From Chitinophaga deserti (GTDB lineage: Bacteria; Bacteroidota; Bacteroidia; Chitinophagales; Chitinophagaceae), in NCBI RefSeq assembly GCF_003149455.1, contig NZ_QFFK01000006.1, positions 62,001 to 126,000 of the forward strand: a stretch of DNA of 64,000 nt. The letters are read 5' to 3'. Made by a program: the position numbers and the translations under genes. This document shows, piece by piece, positions 51,103-58,646 of this stretch (position 1 is its first letter; each line of letters starts with the position of its first letter). The notes beneath the pieces are model-generated. The model saw only the letters and a list, made by a program, of their open reading frames with translations, was not told the origin of the DNA and ran no database searches.

Positions 51103-51847
51103 ACATCACTTCCCCGCTGATCATGCTCCCCACGACCTGTAACCCTGCTTTCAGTAAAGATGCCTTAGATGCTGCGTTATCGATATTGCACCTTGCGGCC
51201 GGAACCCTCCCTGCGAGGTAACATTCTTTCTTCAGTTCCTGCAGCAGACAGGAACCTATTCCTTTCCTGCGGTGACTTTTTTTCACTTCCATCCAGAGGT
51301 CTGCAAAAGGAGGGTTGTAATGCAGATAGAAGTCACCTGTTGCCACGATCTCCTGTTCCTGAATAAGGATGTAGCTGCCCATCTGGTCTGGCTGATAACC
51401 GGATATTACTTCAGCATCCGTCCGCTTTCTGAAGGTTGTATCTGGCAGATGGAAGTGCGTTACATGGTGATCGCTGAAAAGGTAAGCTTCTGCCTGTATG
51501 TTTTTTGTAAACTGATAAGTGAGGGAGCAGAGGAATAGGTCGTTCGTCTGGCAGGTGATATCGGTTACCGCGGCAAGCCGGATCAGGTCGGAGCAGATGG
51601 GGGCTGCCAGCTGGCGGTATGGGGGGATAAGGTAAAATTCAAAGAGACTGTCCCTGTCAGTATGTTCCTTCTTACCGGCTATGGACCCGTAACCGGCAGG
51701 GCGGTTGTTGATGGAAATGAGGTAGCTGTCTGTCCACCCCCGGCGGTGCCGCGCATCGTACCGTATCTGGAAGTTATTTTCCTGCAGGAAGAGTGCCCGC
51801 AGCGGCAGGATGTCCTGCAATTCAACCTTGCGGATCGTCCATTGCAT
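51101..51847 (-). CDS. GNAT-family N-acetyltransferase
   Basis: A 248-residue acetyltransferase. The acetyl-CoA pyrophosphate loop is SHRRKGIGSCLLQEL (about residues 190-204), preceded by the beta4 strand LWMEVKK and followed by the NIDNAASKASLLKAGLQVVG helix-turn typical of motif B. The N-terminal half (about 1-130) has a weaker GNAT-like pattern (QDILPLRALFLQENNFQIR, LFEFYLIPPYRQLA), so this may be a tandem-GNAT protein with only the C-terminal site active. No substrate is suggested by its neighbours. It is transcribed alone. Confidence 0.8.
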   Translation of the reverse strand: MQWTIRKVELQDILPLRALFLQENNFQIRYDARHRRGWTDSYLISINNRPAGYGSIAGKKEHTDRDSLFEFYLIPPYRQLAAPICSDLIRLAAVTDITCQTNDLFLCSLTYQFTKNIQAEAYLFSDHHVTHFHLPDTTFRKRTDAEVISGYQPDQMGSYILIQEQEIVATGDFYLHYNPPFADLWMEVKKSHRRKGIGSCLLQELKKECYLAGRVPAARCNIDNAASKASLLKAGLQVVGSMISGEVM

Positions 51848-52058
51848 AACGGTGGTTTTAACAGTGAAAATCCTTTGCTAAATATATTGCTTTTAGGATG
51901 AATGTTCCTGTCGATCCAATAAGTACGCATTGTTGTTGAGGCAGGAAAATTGTAATTTTAATCCTCAGCCGTTCATACCGGATTTGCGAAATGTATTCAA
52001 AGTTATGGCACAATGTGGCTGGCTGGATATTTGAGGCTTTACATTAAACAACCCCGGA

Positions 52059-52472
52059 ATGCCGATAATATTGATATTACTCCTTGTATTCTCTTTTATA
52101 CCGTTGGCGATTACCCTCTTCCGGTGGCGGAATCATTTCCTTATCAGGCGCAGGGGTATTCAAACCAACGGAGTGGTTCTCAGCAAGCATGTACTGACCA
52201 TGAAAAGGGGAAGAGCTGTTGATAATCTCCATATTGAGTTCAGGGATACTTATACAGGGCAAATTCATCGCAGCCATGCCTATGCGGCATTCGGGAAATT
52301 CAAGCCGGGAGATCAGGTTACATTGCATTACCTGCCCAATACGCCGGCAAAGATTGTCTTAACCGGGGGCCTCAGTTACGTTCCTATGTTCATATTCTCT
52401 ATATTATTGATTTTGTTCGTCATATTCGCAGTTTATAAGCTGGAAGAAATGATACGTACAGGGGATTATTGA
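52059..52472 (+). CDS. DUF3592 membrane protein (first of two paralogues)
   Basis: A 137-residue protein: N-terminal membrane helix (about 2-20), a beta-rich soluble domain with TNGVVLSKHVLTMKRGRAVDNLHIEFRDTYTGQIHRSHAYAAFGKFKPGDQVTLHYLPNTPAKIVL, and a second helix (about 108-127). This is the DUF3592 layout, two helices flanking a small barrel whose function is unknown. A similar protein is encoded at 54498 with the TPR lipoprotein gene between them. Confidence 0.75.
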   Translation: MPIILILLLVFSFIPLAITLFRWRNHFLIRRRGIQTNGVVLSKHVLTMKRGRAVDNLHIEFRDTYTGQIHRSHAYAAFGKFKPGDQVTLHYLPNTPAKIVLTGGLSYVPMFIFSILLILFVIFAVYKLEEMIRTGDY

Positions 52473-52644
52473 AAACTATACATCTGGTTTCATTACATCC
52501 CGGTTAACAGGAATATTCGTACATTAGGCGTAATAGTAGAAAGTTCCCCAATTGCCATCCCGATCTGTACTTAGCCGGCAGGATGTACTTATGAATGTAA
52601 AGCATTAACTCCCAATAACTTTTCAACCTCGCAAATCTATCTGT

Positions 52645-54378
52645 ATGAGACAAATCTGCTTCGCACTTATTACGATATGTATCTTTTTATCATGCAAGAA
52701 CCGTAAAGGGAAAAGCGAAAATCAATCCACAGACTCCGTTTCGCAATCCATTGGCTGCTATGTGCCACGCACCAACGATAAAGACTGGTATACCGCCGGT
52801 ACTAAAGCCCCTATGTTTAAAGGGCTGGAGGGGGTGGACTGTAAGGTGACCACGTCCAGCGCTGAAACGCAGGCCTATTTCAATCAGGGCCTGATGCTGG
52901 CGTATGGGTTCAATCATGCAGAAGCGGCAAGGTCTTTCTTTGAAGCCACCCGTCAGGATGCTGCATGCGCTATGGCTTATTGGGGCTTTGCTTATGTATT
53001 AGGTCCCAACTACAACGCCGGTATGGAAGAAGATAACTTCCAGCGGGCCTACGATGCGGTAGTGAAGGCACAGGCACTTTCTGCAAACTGTACACCCAAA
53101 GAAAAGGCGCTGATAGCAGCATTGGCGACCCGGTATGTGAAAGATCCTCCGGCCGACCGGTCGGGACTGGATATCGCCTATTCTGCTGCCATGAAGAAAG
53201 TGTATAACCAATTTTCTTCTGATCCGGATGTTGGGGCTTTGTATGCAGAGTCGGTAATGAATCTGCATCCCTGGGATTTGTATGAAAAGAAGACCAAAGC
53301 CCCCAAAGCCTGGACCCCTGAAATCATTAAAGTGCTGGAGCACCTCATGAAGCTCCACCCCAGGCACCCCGGCGCACACCACTTTTACATCCATGCGCTG
53401 GAAGCATCTGCCACACCCGAAAAGGCACTGCCCAGCGCTTACTTATTGGATACGCTTGTGCCCGGGGCAGGGCATCTCCTGCATATGCCATCCCATATTT
53501 ACATCAATACGGGCGATTATCATCTCGGTTCCATTTCTAATATCCGTGCCGTGGAGCAGGACAGTGCGTATACCACAGCCTGCCACGCCCAGGGGGCTTA
53601 CCCGCTGGGGTATTTCCCTCACAATTATCATTTCCTCGCGGCCACAGCTACGCTGGAAGGTAATTCCAAACTGGCATGGAAAACTGCGAATCAATTGCAG
53701 CAGCATACTTCTGAGCAGGTGATGCGCATGCCCGGCTGGGGAACCCTGCAGCACTACTATACCATCCCTTACTATATAGCTGTTAAATTATCGATGTGGG
53801 ATACCATTATGGCCATCCCCGCTCCGGATGGAGATCTTGTTTACCCCCGCGCCATATGGCACTACGCCAGGGGCATGGCTTACTTAGGTAAGCATGATGT
53901 AGCCAATGCAAAAAAAGCCATGGATAGCCTGGCCCTATTGTCGAAGGACACTACCATGAAAGACATCACTATCTGGAACATCAACACTACAGCAGATCTG
54001 GTAGTGATCGCTTCACAGGTACTTGCTGCCGGTATTGCAGTGCAGGAGGGTAAAACAGATCAGTCTATAGCGCTGTTAAAGGATGCGGTGGCCAATGAGG
54101 ATAAGCTCAATTACAACGAGCCGCCCGACTGGTTCTTCTCTGTACGGCATCACCTCGGTGCGGTGCTGCTGAAAGCCGGTAAGCTGAAAGAGGCGGAACA
54201 AGTGTACAGGGATGACCTCCGTACGTGGCGGAAGAATGGCTGGGCATTGATTGGATTACATAAAGCATTAACGCAACAGCAGAAGAACGCGGAGGCTGAT
54301 AAGGTGCATGTGGATTTTGATGAAGCATGGAAGTATGCGGATGTGAAGATCAGCTCTTCTTCGAGTATAACTGAGTAG
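52645..54378 (+). CDS. TPR-repeat lipoprotein
   Basis: A 577-residue lipoprotein with lipobox FLSC (Cys17) and a polar linker. It is then almost entirely alpha-helical with tetratricopeptide-like repeats: AYFNQGLMLAYGFNHAEAARSFFEATRQDAACAMAYWGFAYVLGPNYN near the start, HPRHPGAHHFYIHALEASATPEKALPSA in the middle, and HHLGAVLLKAGKLKEAEQVYRDDLRTWRKNGWALIGLHKALTQ near the end. The HxxHxPSHIYINTGDY and CHAQGAYPLGYFPHNYHF segments give a His-rich concave face. Such proteins may act as extracytoplasmic scaffolds; no enzyme activity is apparent. It is monocistronic with a clear terminator. Confidence 0.8.
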   Translation: MRQICFALITICIFLSCKNRKGKSENQSTDSVSQSIGCYVPRTNDKDWYTAGTKAPMFKGLEGVDCKVTTSSAETQAYFNQGLMLAYGFNHAEAARSFFEATRQDAACAMAYWGFAYVLGPNYNAGMEEDNFQRAYDAVVKAQALSANCTPKEKALIAALATRYVKDPPADRSGLDIAYSAAMKKVYNQFSSDPDVGALYAESVMNLHPWDLYEKKTKAPKAWTPEIIKVLEHLMKLHPRHPGAHHFYIHALEASATPEKALPSAYLLDTLVPGAGHLLHMPSHIYINTGDYHLGSISNIRAVEQDSAYTTACHAQGAYPLGYFPHNYHFLAATATLEGNSKLAWKTANQLQQHTSEQVMRMPGWGTLQHYYTIPYYIAVKLSMWDTIMAIPAPDGDLVYPRAIWHYARGMAYLGKHDVANAKKAMDSLALLSKDTTMKDITIWNINTTADLVVIASQVLAAGIAVQEGKTDQSIALLKDAVANEDKLNYNEPPDWFFSVRHHLGAVLLKAGKLKEAEQVYRDDLRTWRKNGWALIGLHKALTQQQKNAEADKVHVDFDEAWKYADVKISSSSSITE

Positions 54379-54399
54379 GTACTTTAGTTAATATCCTGT

Positions 54400-54430
54400 A
54401 AGCCGTATGCAGTAGCATGCGGCTTTTTTT
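54400..54430 (+). terminator. Terminator after the TPR lipoprotein gene
   Basis: AAGCCGTATGC (54400-54410) pairs with GCATGCGGCTT (54415-54425, one G-T pair) around an AGTA loop, followed by a T run to 54430. Confidence 0.88.
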
Positions 54431-54497
54431 ATGACAGCAACAGGGGATTTTGATGGAGGGTACCGGTGACTTATATTGCAGTAAATAAATCCATTGT

Positions 54498-54902
54498 ATG
54501 TGGTATAATATTCCATTGTTTATCGGAGCGGGGCTCCTGATTGCCGGGTTGTATTTCTTCAGGCAAAAAGTACAGTTTATCCGTGAAAGCGACAGGGCTA
54601 TTGCGGAAGTTATAGAGATTGAAACGGTAAGAGGTTCTGATGGGGATACTTACCGGCCTGTATTCAGGTTCCGTACCTATTCCGGCAGGGAAGTGATATT
54701 GCGTCCTACAGGGAGCAGCTCTCCGGCTGGATGGGTAATAGGGGATCAGGCAAATGTGGCCTATAAGGCGGATAATCCTGAGCAGGCAGTTGTATTGACT
54801 TATTTCCGGTCGTTCGGGTTATCAGTAGTACTCCTGGCAATCGCAATGCCTATGCTGGTGATAGGCGGTGGGTATCACCTGACACAGCAGTTTTTGCGGT
54901 AA
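54498..54902 (+). CDS. DUF3592 membrane protein (second paralogue)
   Basis: A 134-residue protein with the same plan as the one at 52059: N-terminal helix (IPLFIGAGLLIAGLYFFR), beta-rich middle (AIAEVIEIETVRGSDGDTYRPVFRFRTYSGREVILRPTGSSSPAGWVIGDQANVAYKADNPEQAVVL), and a C-terminal helix (LSVVLLAIAMPMLVIGGGYHL). Identity to the other copy is limited to the fold and GD.V...Y....P..A...L pattern, so the duplication is old. It starts 119 bp after the TPR gene, beyond its terminator. Confidence 0.75.
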   Translation: MWYNIPLFIGAGLLIAGLYFFRQKVQFIRESDRAIAEVIEIETVRGSDGDTYRPVFRFRTYSGREVILRPTGSSSPAGWVIGDQANVAYKADNPEQAVVLTYFRSFGLSVVLLAIAMPMLVIGGGYHLTQQFLR

Positions 54903-55066
54903 GGGTCGCAAATAGCCCCAGATTTGTCGTATCTCCCCACTTTACAAGTCCCGTTTTCGGGCCACTTTTGTATTGTCAACGGAACAATACAGGTGGAGCA
55001 GCAACCACAGCTAAAAAACGGGCGAATCCGAAAAGCCATAAGAGTAGGAAGCAAAAAATTGATCTT

Positions 55067-55516
55067 ATGTCAGGCAATACAGTTTCTTTACACAGAGTCA
55101 TTAAGTCTACACCTGAAAAAGTGTACCGCGCATTTACGGAGGCCAATGCAATTGCTTCCTGGCTGCCTCCCTATGGTTTTCTTTGCACCGTGCATGATAT
55201 GACGGTGAAGGTGGGTGGCACATTCCGGATGTCGTTTCATAACTTCTCTACAGGTCACAGTCATTCTTTTGGCGGCAGTTACCTCGAGGTAAAGCCCAAC
55301 GAAGCGCTGAAATATACCGATACGTTCGACGATCCCAACCTCCCCGGCGAAATGATCACTACCGTGAAGCTCCGTAAGACGGTGGCAGGTACAGAAATCA
55401 ATATTACGCAGGAAGGTATTCCGGATGTGATTCCCGTGGAGATGTGTTACCTCGGCTGGCAGGAGTCGCTCGAGAAACTCACGAAGCTCGTGGAGCCTGA
55501 GATTCCGGATGCATGA
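55067..55516 (+). CDS. SRPBCC / AHSA1-like START-domain protein
   Basis: A 149-residue protein of the activator-of-Hsp90-ATPase-like (AHSA1/YndB) branch of SRPBCC folds. The ATG at 55067 is chosen (MSGNTVSLHRVIKSTPEKVYRAFTEANAIASWLPP); the longer frame to 54968 adds a basic, non-conserved tail. The fold continues with VGGTFRMSFHNFSTGHSHSFGGSYLEVKPNEALKYTDTFDDP and ends EMCYLGWQESLEKLTKLVEP. Such proteins bind small hydrophobic ligands in a deep pocket; the ligand is unknown. A terminator follows. Confidence 0.85.
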   Translation: MSGNTVSLHRVIKSTPEKVYRAFTEANAIASWLPPYGFLCTVHDMTVKVGGTFRMSFHNFSTGHSHSFGGSYLEVKPNEALKYTDTFDDPNLPGEMITTVKLRKTVAGTEINITQEGIPDVIPVEMCYLGWQESLEKLTKLVEPEIPDA

Positions 55517-55536
55517 TAATATTGTAATAAAAGAAG

Positions 55537-55568
55537 AAGCGGGAAGGGTGTAAATCCTTCCCGCTTTT
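55537..55568 (+). terminator. Terminator after the SRPBCC gene
   Basis: A perfect 11-bp stem, AAGCGGGAAGG (55537-55547) with CCTTCCCGCTT (55556-55566), then a short T tail. Between it and the Fic operators (55569-55863) I see nothing further that can be supported. Confidence 0.85.
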
Positions 55569-55863
55569 GTTTATATATACTATTGCCATTATTTTTAGCC
55601 GGCTATCCGTTGTTTCCGGACGAAGGGAAGTGTGGCGATCGCTGCTGGCCAAATGATCTGTTGCTGGCCCGGAGTTCCCGAAGTCGCTGTCCTGCTTGTT
55701 CAATACAGCGCTGTTGTGTCCTTTGGTGCTCGTTGATTCGTTGTTGGAGCTCCTGTTTCTTTCCTCATTGTCTTTATTTCTGATGAACTTGAAACATAAG
55801 TTTATATGAACTAACACCAAAAACTACAATTCATTTTCATGACCTCCGACACAAGCATTTTTC

Positions 55864-55977
55864 TTATTCTGCGCATATTGTGCGAAGAATAAGGGGCTTA
55901 ATCTACGCATAATGTGCGGTGAATAGTTGTTGCTGCTGTAAATAATTGCTATATTCACCGCAAATTGTGCGTAGAAT
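55864..55977 (+). promoter_or_regulatory. Three palindromic operators upstream of and on the fic start codon
   Basis: Three 25-bp palindromes lie at 55866-55890, 55900-55924 and 55953-55977, all fitting ATTC-N2-CGCA-N5-TGCG-N2-GAAT (site 2 begins AATC). The first extends outward to TTATTC...GAATAA. Site centres are 34 and 53 bp apart. The third covers the A and T of the ATG at 55976, so a bound repressor would block initiation. The DNA-binding C-terminus of the Fic protein itself is the obvious candidate. Confidence 0.75.
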
Positions 55978-57076
55978 GTTTATTTACCTGAGAAAAGAGT
56001 GGCCTGATTTTCAATGGGATCATGAGGAGATATCGCCTCTTCTGGCAGAAGTACGTCATCAACAGGGATTGTTACTGGGACGTATGGAAGGGTTAGGCTT
56101 CAATTTGCAGGATGAAGCTACCTTGAAGAATCTCACACAAGATGTATTAAAATCCAGCGAAATTGAAGGTGAAATGCTGGATCCTCAACAGGTCCGTTCA
56201 TCCATAGCACGCCGTTTAGGAATAAATGTAGCCGGGTTGGTTCCGGTAGACAGAAATATCGATGGTGCAGTTGAAATGATGCTGGATGCCACACAGAACC
56301 ATGAGAAAGAGCTGACTGAAGAGCGGCTATTCGGCTGGCATGCTGCATTGTTTCCAACTGGCTGGAGCGGTATGCACAGGATCGTTGTGGGAGCGTGGAG
56401 AGATAATACAAATGACAATCCAATGCAGGTTGTATCCGGGCCAATGGGAAGGGAAACCATTCACTTTCAGGCGCCGGATGCGGATCAGTTGCAAAAGGAG
56501 ATGGATGCCTTTATTCACTGGTTTAATACAGAAGAGAATCTGGATCCGGTAATGAAAGCAGCAATCGGACATCTTTGGTTTGTTACCATTCACCCGTTTG
56601 ATGACGGGAACGGCCGTATTGCCCGTGCTATCATGGATATGCTGCTGGCGCGTGCGGATAAAAGTAAACGGCGTTTCTACAGCATGTCTGCCCAGATCAG
56701 GAATGAACGGGAAGGATACTACAGGATTCTGGAAGAGACGCAAAAAGGAACGCTGGATGTTACGGAATGGATATTATGGTTCCTGCAATGTTTACAGCGT
56801 GCGTTAGGAACTACTCATGCTACACTGGCTGATGTGATAAGGAAATCCAAATTCTGGGAACGTTCTAACGCGCAAGACCTCAATGAAAGGCAGCGACTAA
56901 TGTTGCATAAAATGCTGGATGGGATTGAAGGAAAAGTGACTTCCAGCAAATGGGCGAAAATTACAAAGGTGTCGCAGGATACAGCGGTGCGTGATTTACA
57001 GGACCTATTAGAACGGGGTTTATTGGGTAAAGAAGCGGCAGGGGGCAGAAGTACCAGCTATGTGCTGGAAGAGTGA
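55976..57076 (+). CDS. Fic-domain AMP-transferase with DUF4172 and C-terminal winged helix
   Basis: A 366-residue protein. The ATG at 55976 is used; a TTG ten codons upstream would place the start within an operator. The N-terminus (FIYLRKEWPDFQWDHEEISPLLAEVRHQQGLLLGRM) is DUF4172. Residues 60-65, SSEIEG, match the inhibitory motif (S/T)xxxE(G/N), which marks a class II, self-inhibited Fic. The catalytic loop is HPFDDGNGRIAR (His206 to Arg217), complete. The C-terminal 60 residues (KWAKITKVSQDTAVRDLQDLLERGLL) form a winged helix. It would AMPylate a target protein, with the inhibitory helix as its own antitoxin, and bind its own promoter. No separate antitoxin gene is present. Confidence 0.92.
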   Translation: MFIYLRKEWPDFQWDHEEISPLLAEVRHQQGLLLGRMEGLGFNLQDEATLKNLTQDVLKSSEIEGEMLDPQQVRSSIARRLGINVAGLVPVDRNIDGAVEMMLDATQNHEKELTEERLFGWHAALFPTGWSGMHRIVVGAWRDNTNDNPMQVVSGPMGRETIHFQAPDADQLQKEMDAFIHWFNTEENLDPVMKAAIGHLWFVTIHPFDDGNGRIARAIMDMLLARADKSKRRFYSMSAQIRNEREGYYRILEETQKGTLDVTEWILWFLQCLQRALGTTHATLADVIRKSKFWERSNAQDLNERQRLMLHKMLDGIEGKVTSSKWAKITKVSQDTAVRDLQDLLERGLLGKEAAGGRSTSYVLEE

Positions 57077-57084
57077 TAATATTA

Positions 57085-58581
57085 CTATTCCTCTTTATGA
57101 AGCACCCTTTCCAAAGAAATACTCAACAGTTCAACGGCTTTTTCCATCTCTTCTTCATTCATGTGCCCGAACCCCAGCCGCGTGGCTGTAAGGGTTTTGG
57201 TTTGATATAATAAAGTTGTAGGCAGAAATAATCCATTCGCTTTACATTCTCTTTGTAACCGCACCAGATTGAAATCATCCAGCCATTCCACCCAAACTGC
57301 CAATCCGCGAAGCGGTATCTGGAACCTGATTCTGCCTTTTAGTTTTTGCTTCAGCAATCGCACGAAATAGTCCCGCCGCTCTTTGTAAATTTTCCTGTTC
57401 TTCTTGGATAAGCGGTGTACTTCGCCTTCCTGCAGCCAGTCGGTAAGCACCTGTTCCTTTATAACATCGATCCCCGGTTCCAGTATGTTCTGATGCTTTT
57501 CGAGCTCCTGAATAAAGGCTTCCGGTGCAGAGATGAATCCGTATCCGAAACCCGTTGGAAGCGATCTGCCGAATGATCCGATGTATACCACCCGCTCGTG
57601 GTTGTCTAATGCCGCCAGGGGCAATACGGGGTTGTTGTCGTAATGGAAATCAAAGTCATAATCATCTTCCAGTATTACAAAGCCATAAGTTGCCGCCAGT
57701 TCCAGTACTTCGATTCTCCGTTTGGCACTGAGGCAAATGGTGGTGGGGTAGTGGAAGTTGGAAGTTAGATACAACACCCTGATCTTTTGGGACTGGCAGA
57801 GCGTTTTCAGGCTGTCGGTTTTAATGCCGTGCTCATCAACGGGGATAGTAATGATCTGTGCGCCGCTGTCGGAAAGCGTCATGTTGGAGCGGTAATAGCT
57901 GGGTGTGGCAACCACTACTTTATCTCCCGGAGAAATCAGCAATTTGGTAACGAGATACAGGCTGATTTCGTGATTACTGGTGGTGAGGAGGTTACTGCTG
58001 GCTATCCGCAGGCCCCGGGTGAGATTGAGGAAATTGGAGAAATGGGCTTTGAACTGCAGGTGCGATTGCAGCTGGATCTGTTCCCATGTACGGGTGTTTT
58101 TCCGTCTTTTCAGTTTGGATACATACAGCCGGGCCAGTACATCGGTATGTACGAGGCGGAGGTCGGGCATACCGTCATTAAACTGGTAGTTCAGGTCACT
58201 GACTTCTACAGGGTTTTCCAGTATGGAGGAACGTTTAAAGGGGAAGCCGGTTGTGCCCTGCTCTGAAGGTTTACCTTTCGGGGAGGGCGCTTTTACCTTG
58301 TTTTTTTGTTTTTGGTCCGACAGGATGAAGATGCCCTTATTGGGCAGTATCTCTATATATCCTTGTGCCTCAAGGTCATGTAAGGCTTTTACGAGGGTGT
58401 TCCGGTTGATGGACAGCTCCTTGCAAAGGATGCGTGTACCCGGGAGCTTCGTGCCTTCGGGAAGCAGCCCCGTCTGGATGGCTTTAATGAACTCAAACAC
58501 AATCTGGAGATAGATTGCGGTCGGGAGGCTATGATTCAGCTGAATATAGCGTTGGAAAGGAATATTAACCGGACTACCCAT
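57085..58581 (-). CDS. MocR-type GntR/aminotransferase regulator with Lys-to-Arg at the PLP site
   Basis: A 498-residue regulator. The GntR winged helix spans about 10-90 (PEGTKLPGTRILCKELSINRNTLVKALHDLEAQGYIEILPNKGIFIL). A linker of about 45 residues leads to a type I aminotransferase fold (about 135-490). Kept features are LISPGDKVVVATPSYY, LTSNFHYPTTICLSAKRRIEVLELA, EDDYDFDFHY (Asp307 region) and the C-terminal RLGFG. The PLP-lysine motif, usually G(T/S)FxKxLxP, reads GSFGRSLPT, with Arg339 (codon AGA at 57565-57567) where lysine is expected, and the upstream TSGxQQ motif is TTSNHEI. It may have lost cofactor linkage. It is divergent from the TonB receptor gene. Confidence 0.85.
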   Translation of the reverse strand: MGSPVNIPFQRYIQLNHSLPTAIYLQIVFEFIKAIQTGLLPEGTKLPGTRILCKELSINRNTLVKALHDLEAQGYIEILPNKGIFILSDQKQKNKVKAPSPKGKPSEQGTTGFPFKRSSILENPVEVSDLNYQFNDGMPDLRLVHTDVLARLYVSKLKRRKNTRTWEQIQLQSHLQFKAHFSNFLNLTRGLRIASSNLLTTSNHEISLYLVTKLLISPGDKVVVATPSYYRSNMTLSDSGAQIITIPVDEHGIKTDSLKTLCQSQKIRVLYLTSNFHYPTTICLSAKRRIEVLELAATYGFVILEDDYDFDFHYDNNPVLPLAALDNHERVVYIGSFGRSLPTGFGYGFISAPEAFIQELEKHQNILEPGIDVIKEQVLTDWLQEGEVHRLSKKNRKIYKERRDYFVRLLKQKLKGRIRFQIPLRGLAVWVEWLDDFNLVRLQRECKANGLFLPTTLLYQTKTLTATRLGFGHMNEEEMEKAVELLSISLERVLHKEE

Positions 58582-58597
58582 TTTATTAAAACTGGCC

Positions 58598-58629
58598 TAC
58601 TATAGTGGTACGGCAAGGTACTATTTTTG
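58598..58629 (+). promoter_or_regulatory. TACTAT direct repeats and -7 box for the TonB receptor gene
   Basis: TACTAT occurs at 58598-58603 and 58619-58624, 21 bp apart, two helical turns. The second overlaps the exact -7 match TATTTTTG (58622-58629), and no TTTG lies at the -33 position, where the first repeat sits instead. Direct-repeat operators are known for MocR regulators such as GabR, so the divergent MocR gene is the likely binder. Confidence 0.45.
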
Positions 58630-58646
58630 CGGAAATTTTACAGTAA

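Noticed and set aside
55479..55820. A 113-residue minus-strand open frame between the SRPBCC and fic genes
   Set aside because: It reads through the SRPBCC terminator and has a low-complexity Ser/Asn/Arg composition typical of non-coding translation.
55976..57076. The fic gene as half of a classical two-gene toxin-antitoxin pair
   Set aside because: The inhibitory motif SSEIEG is inside the same protein, and no small antitoxin gene precedes or follows it.
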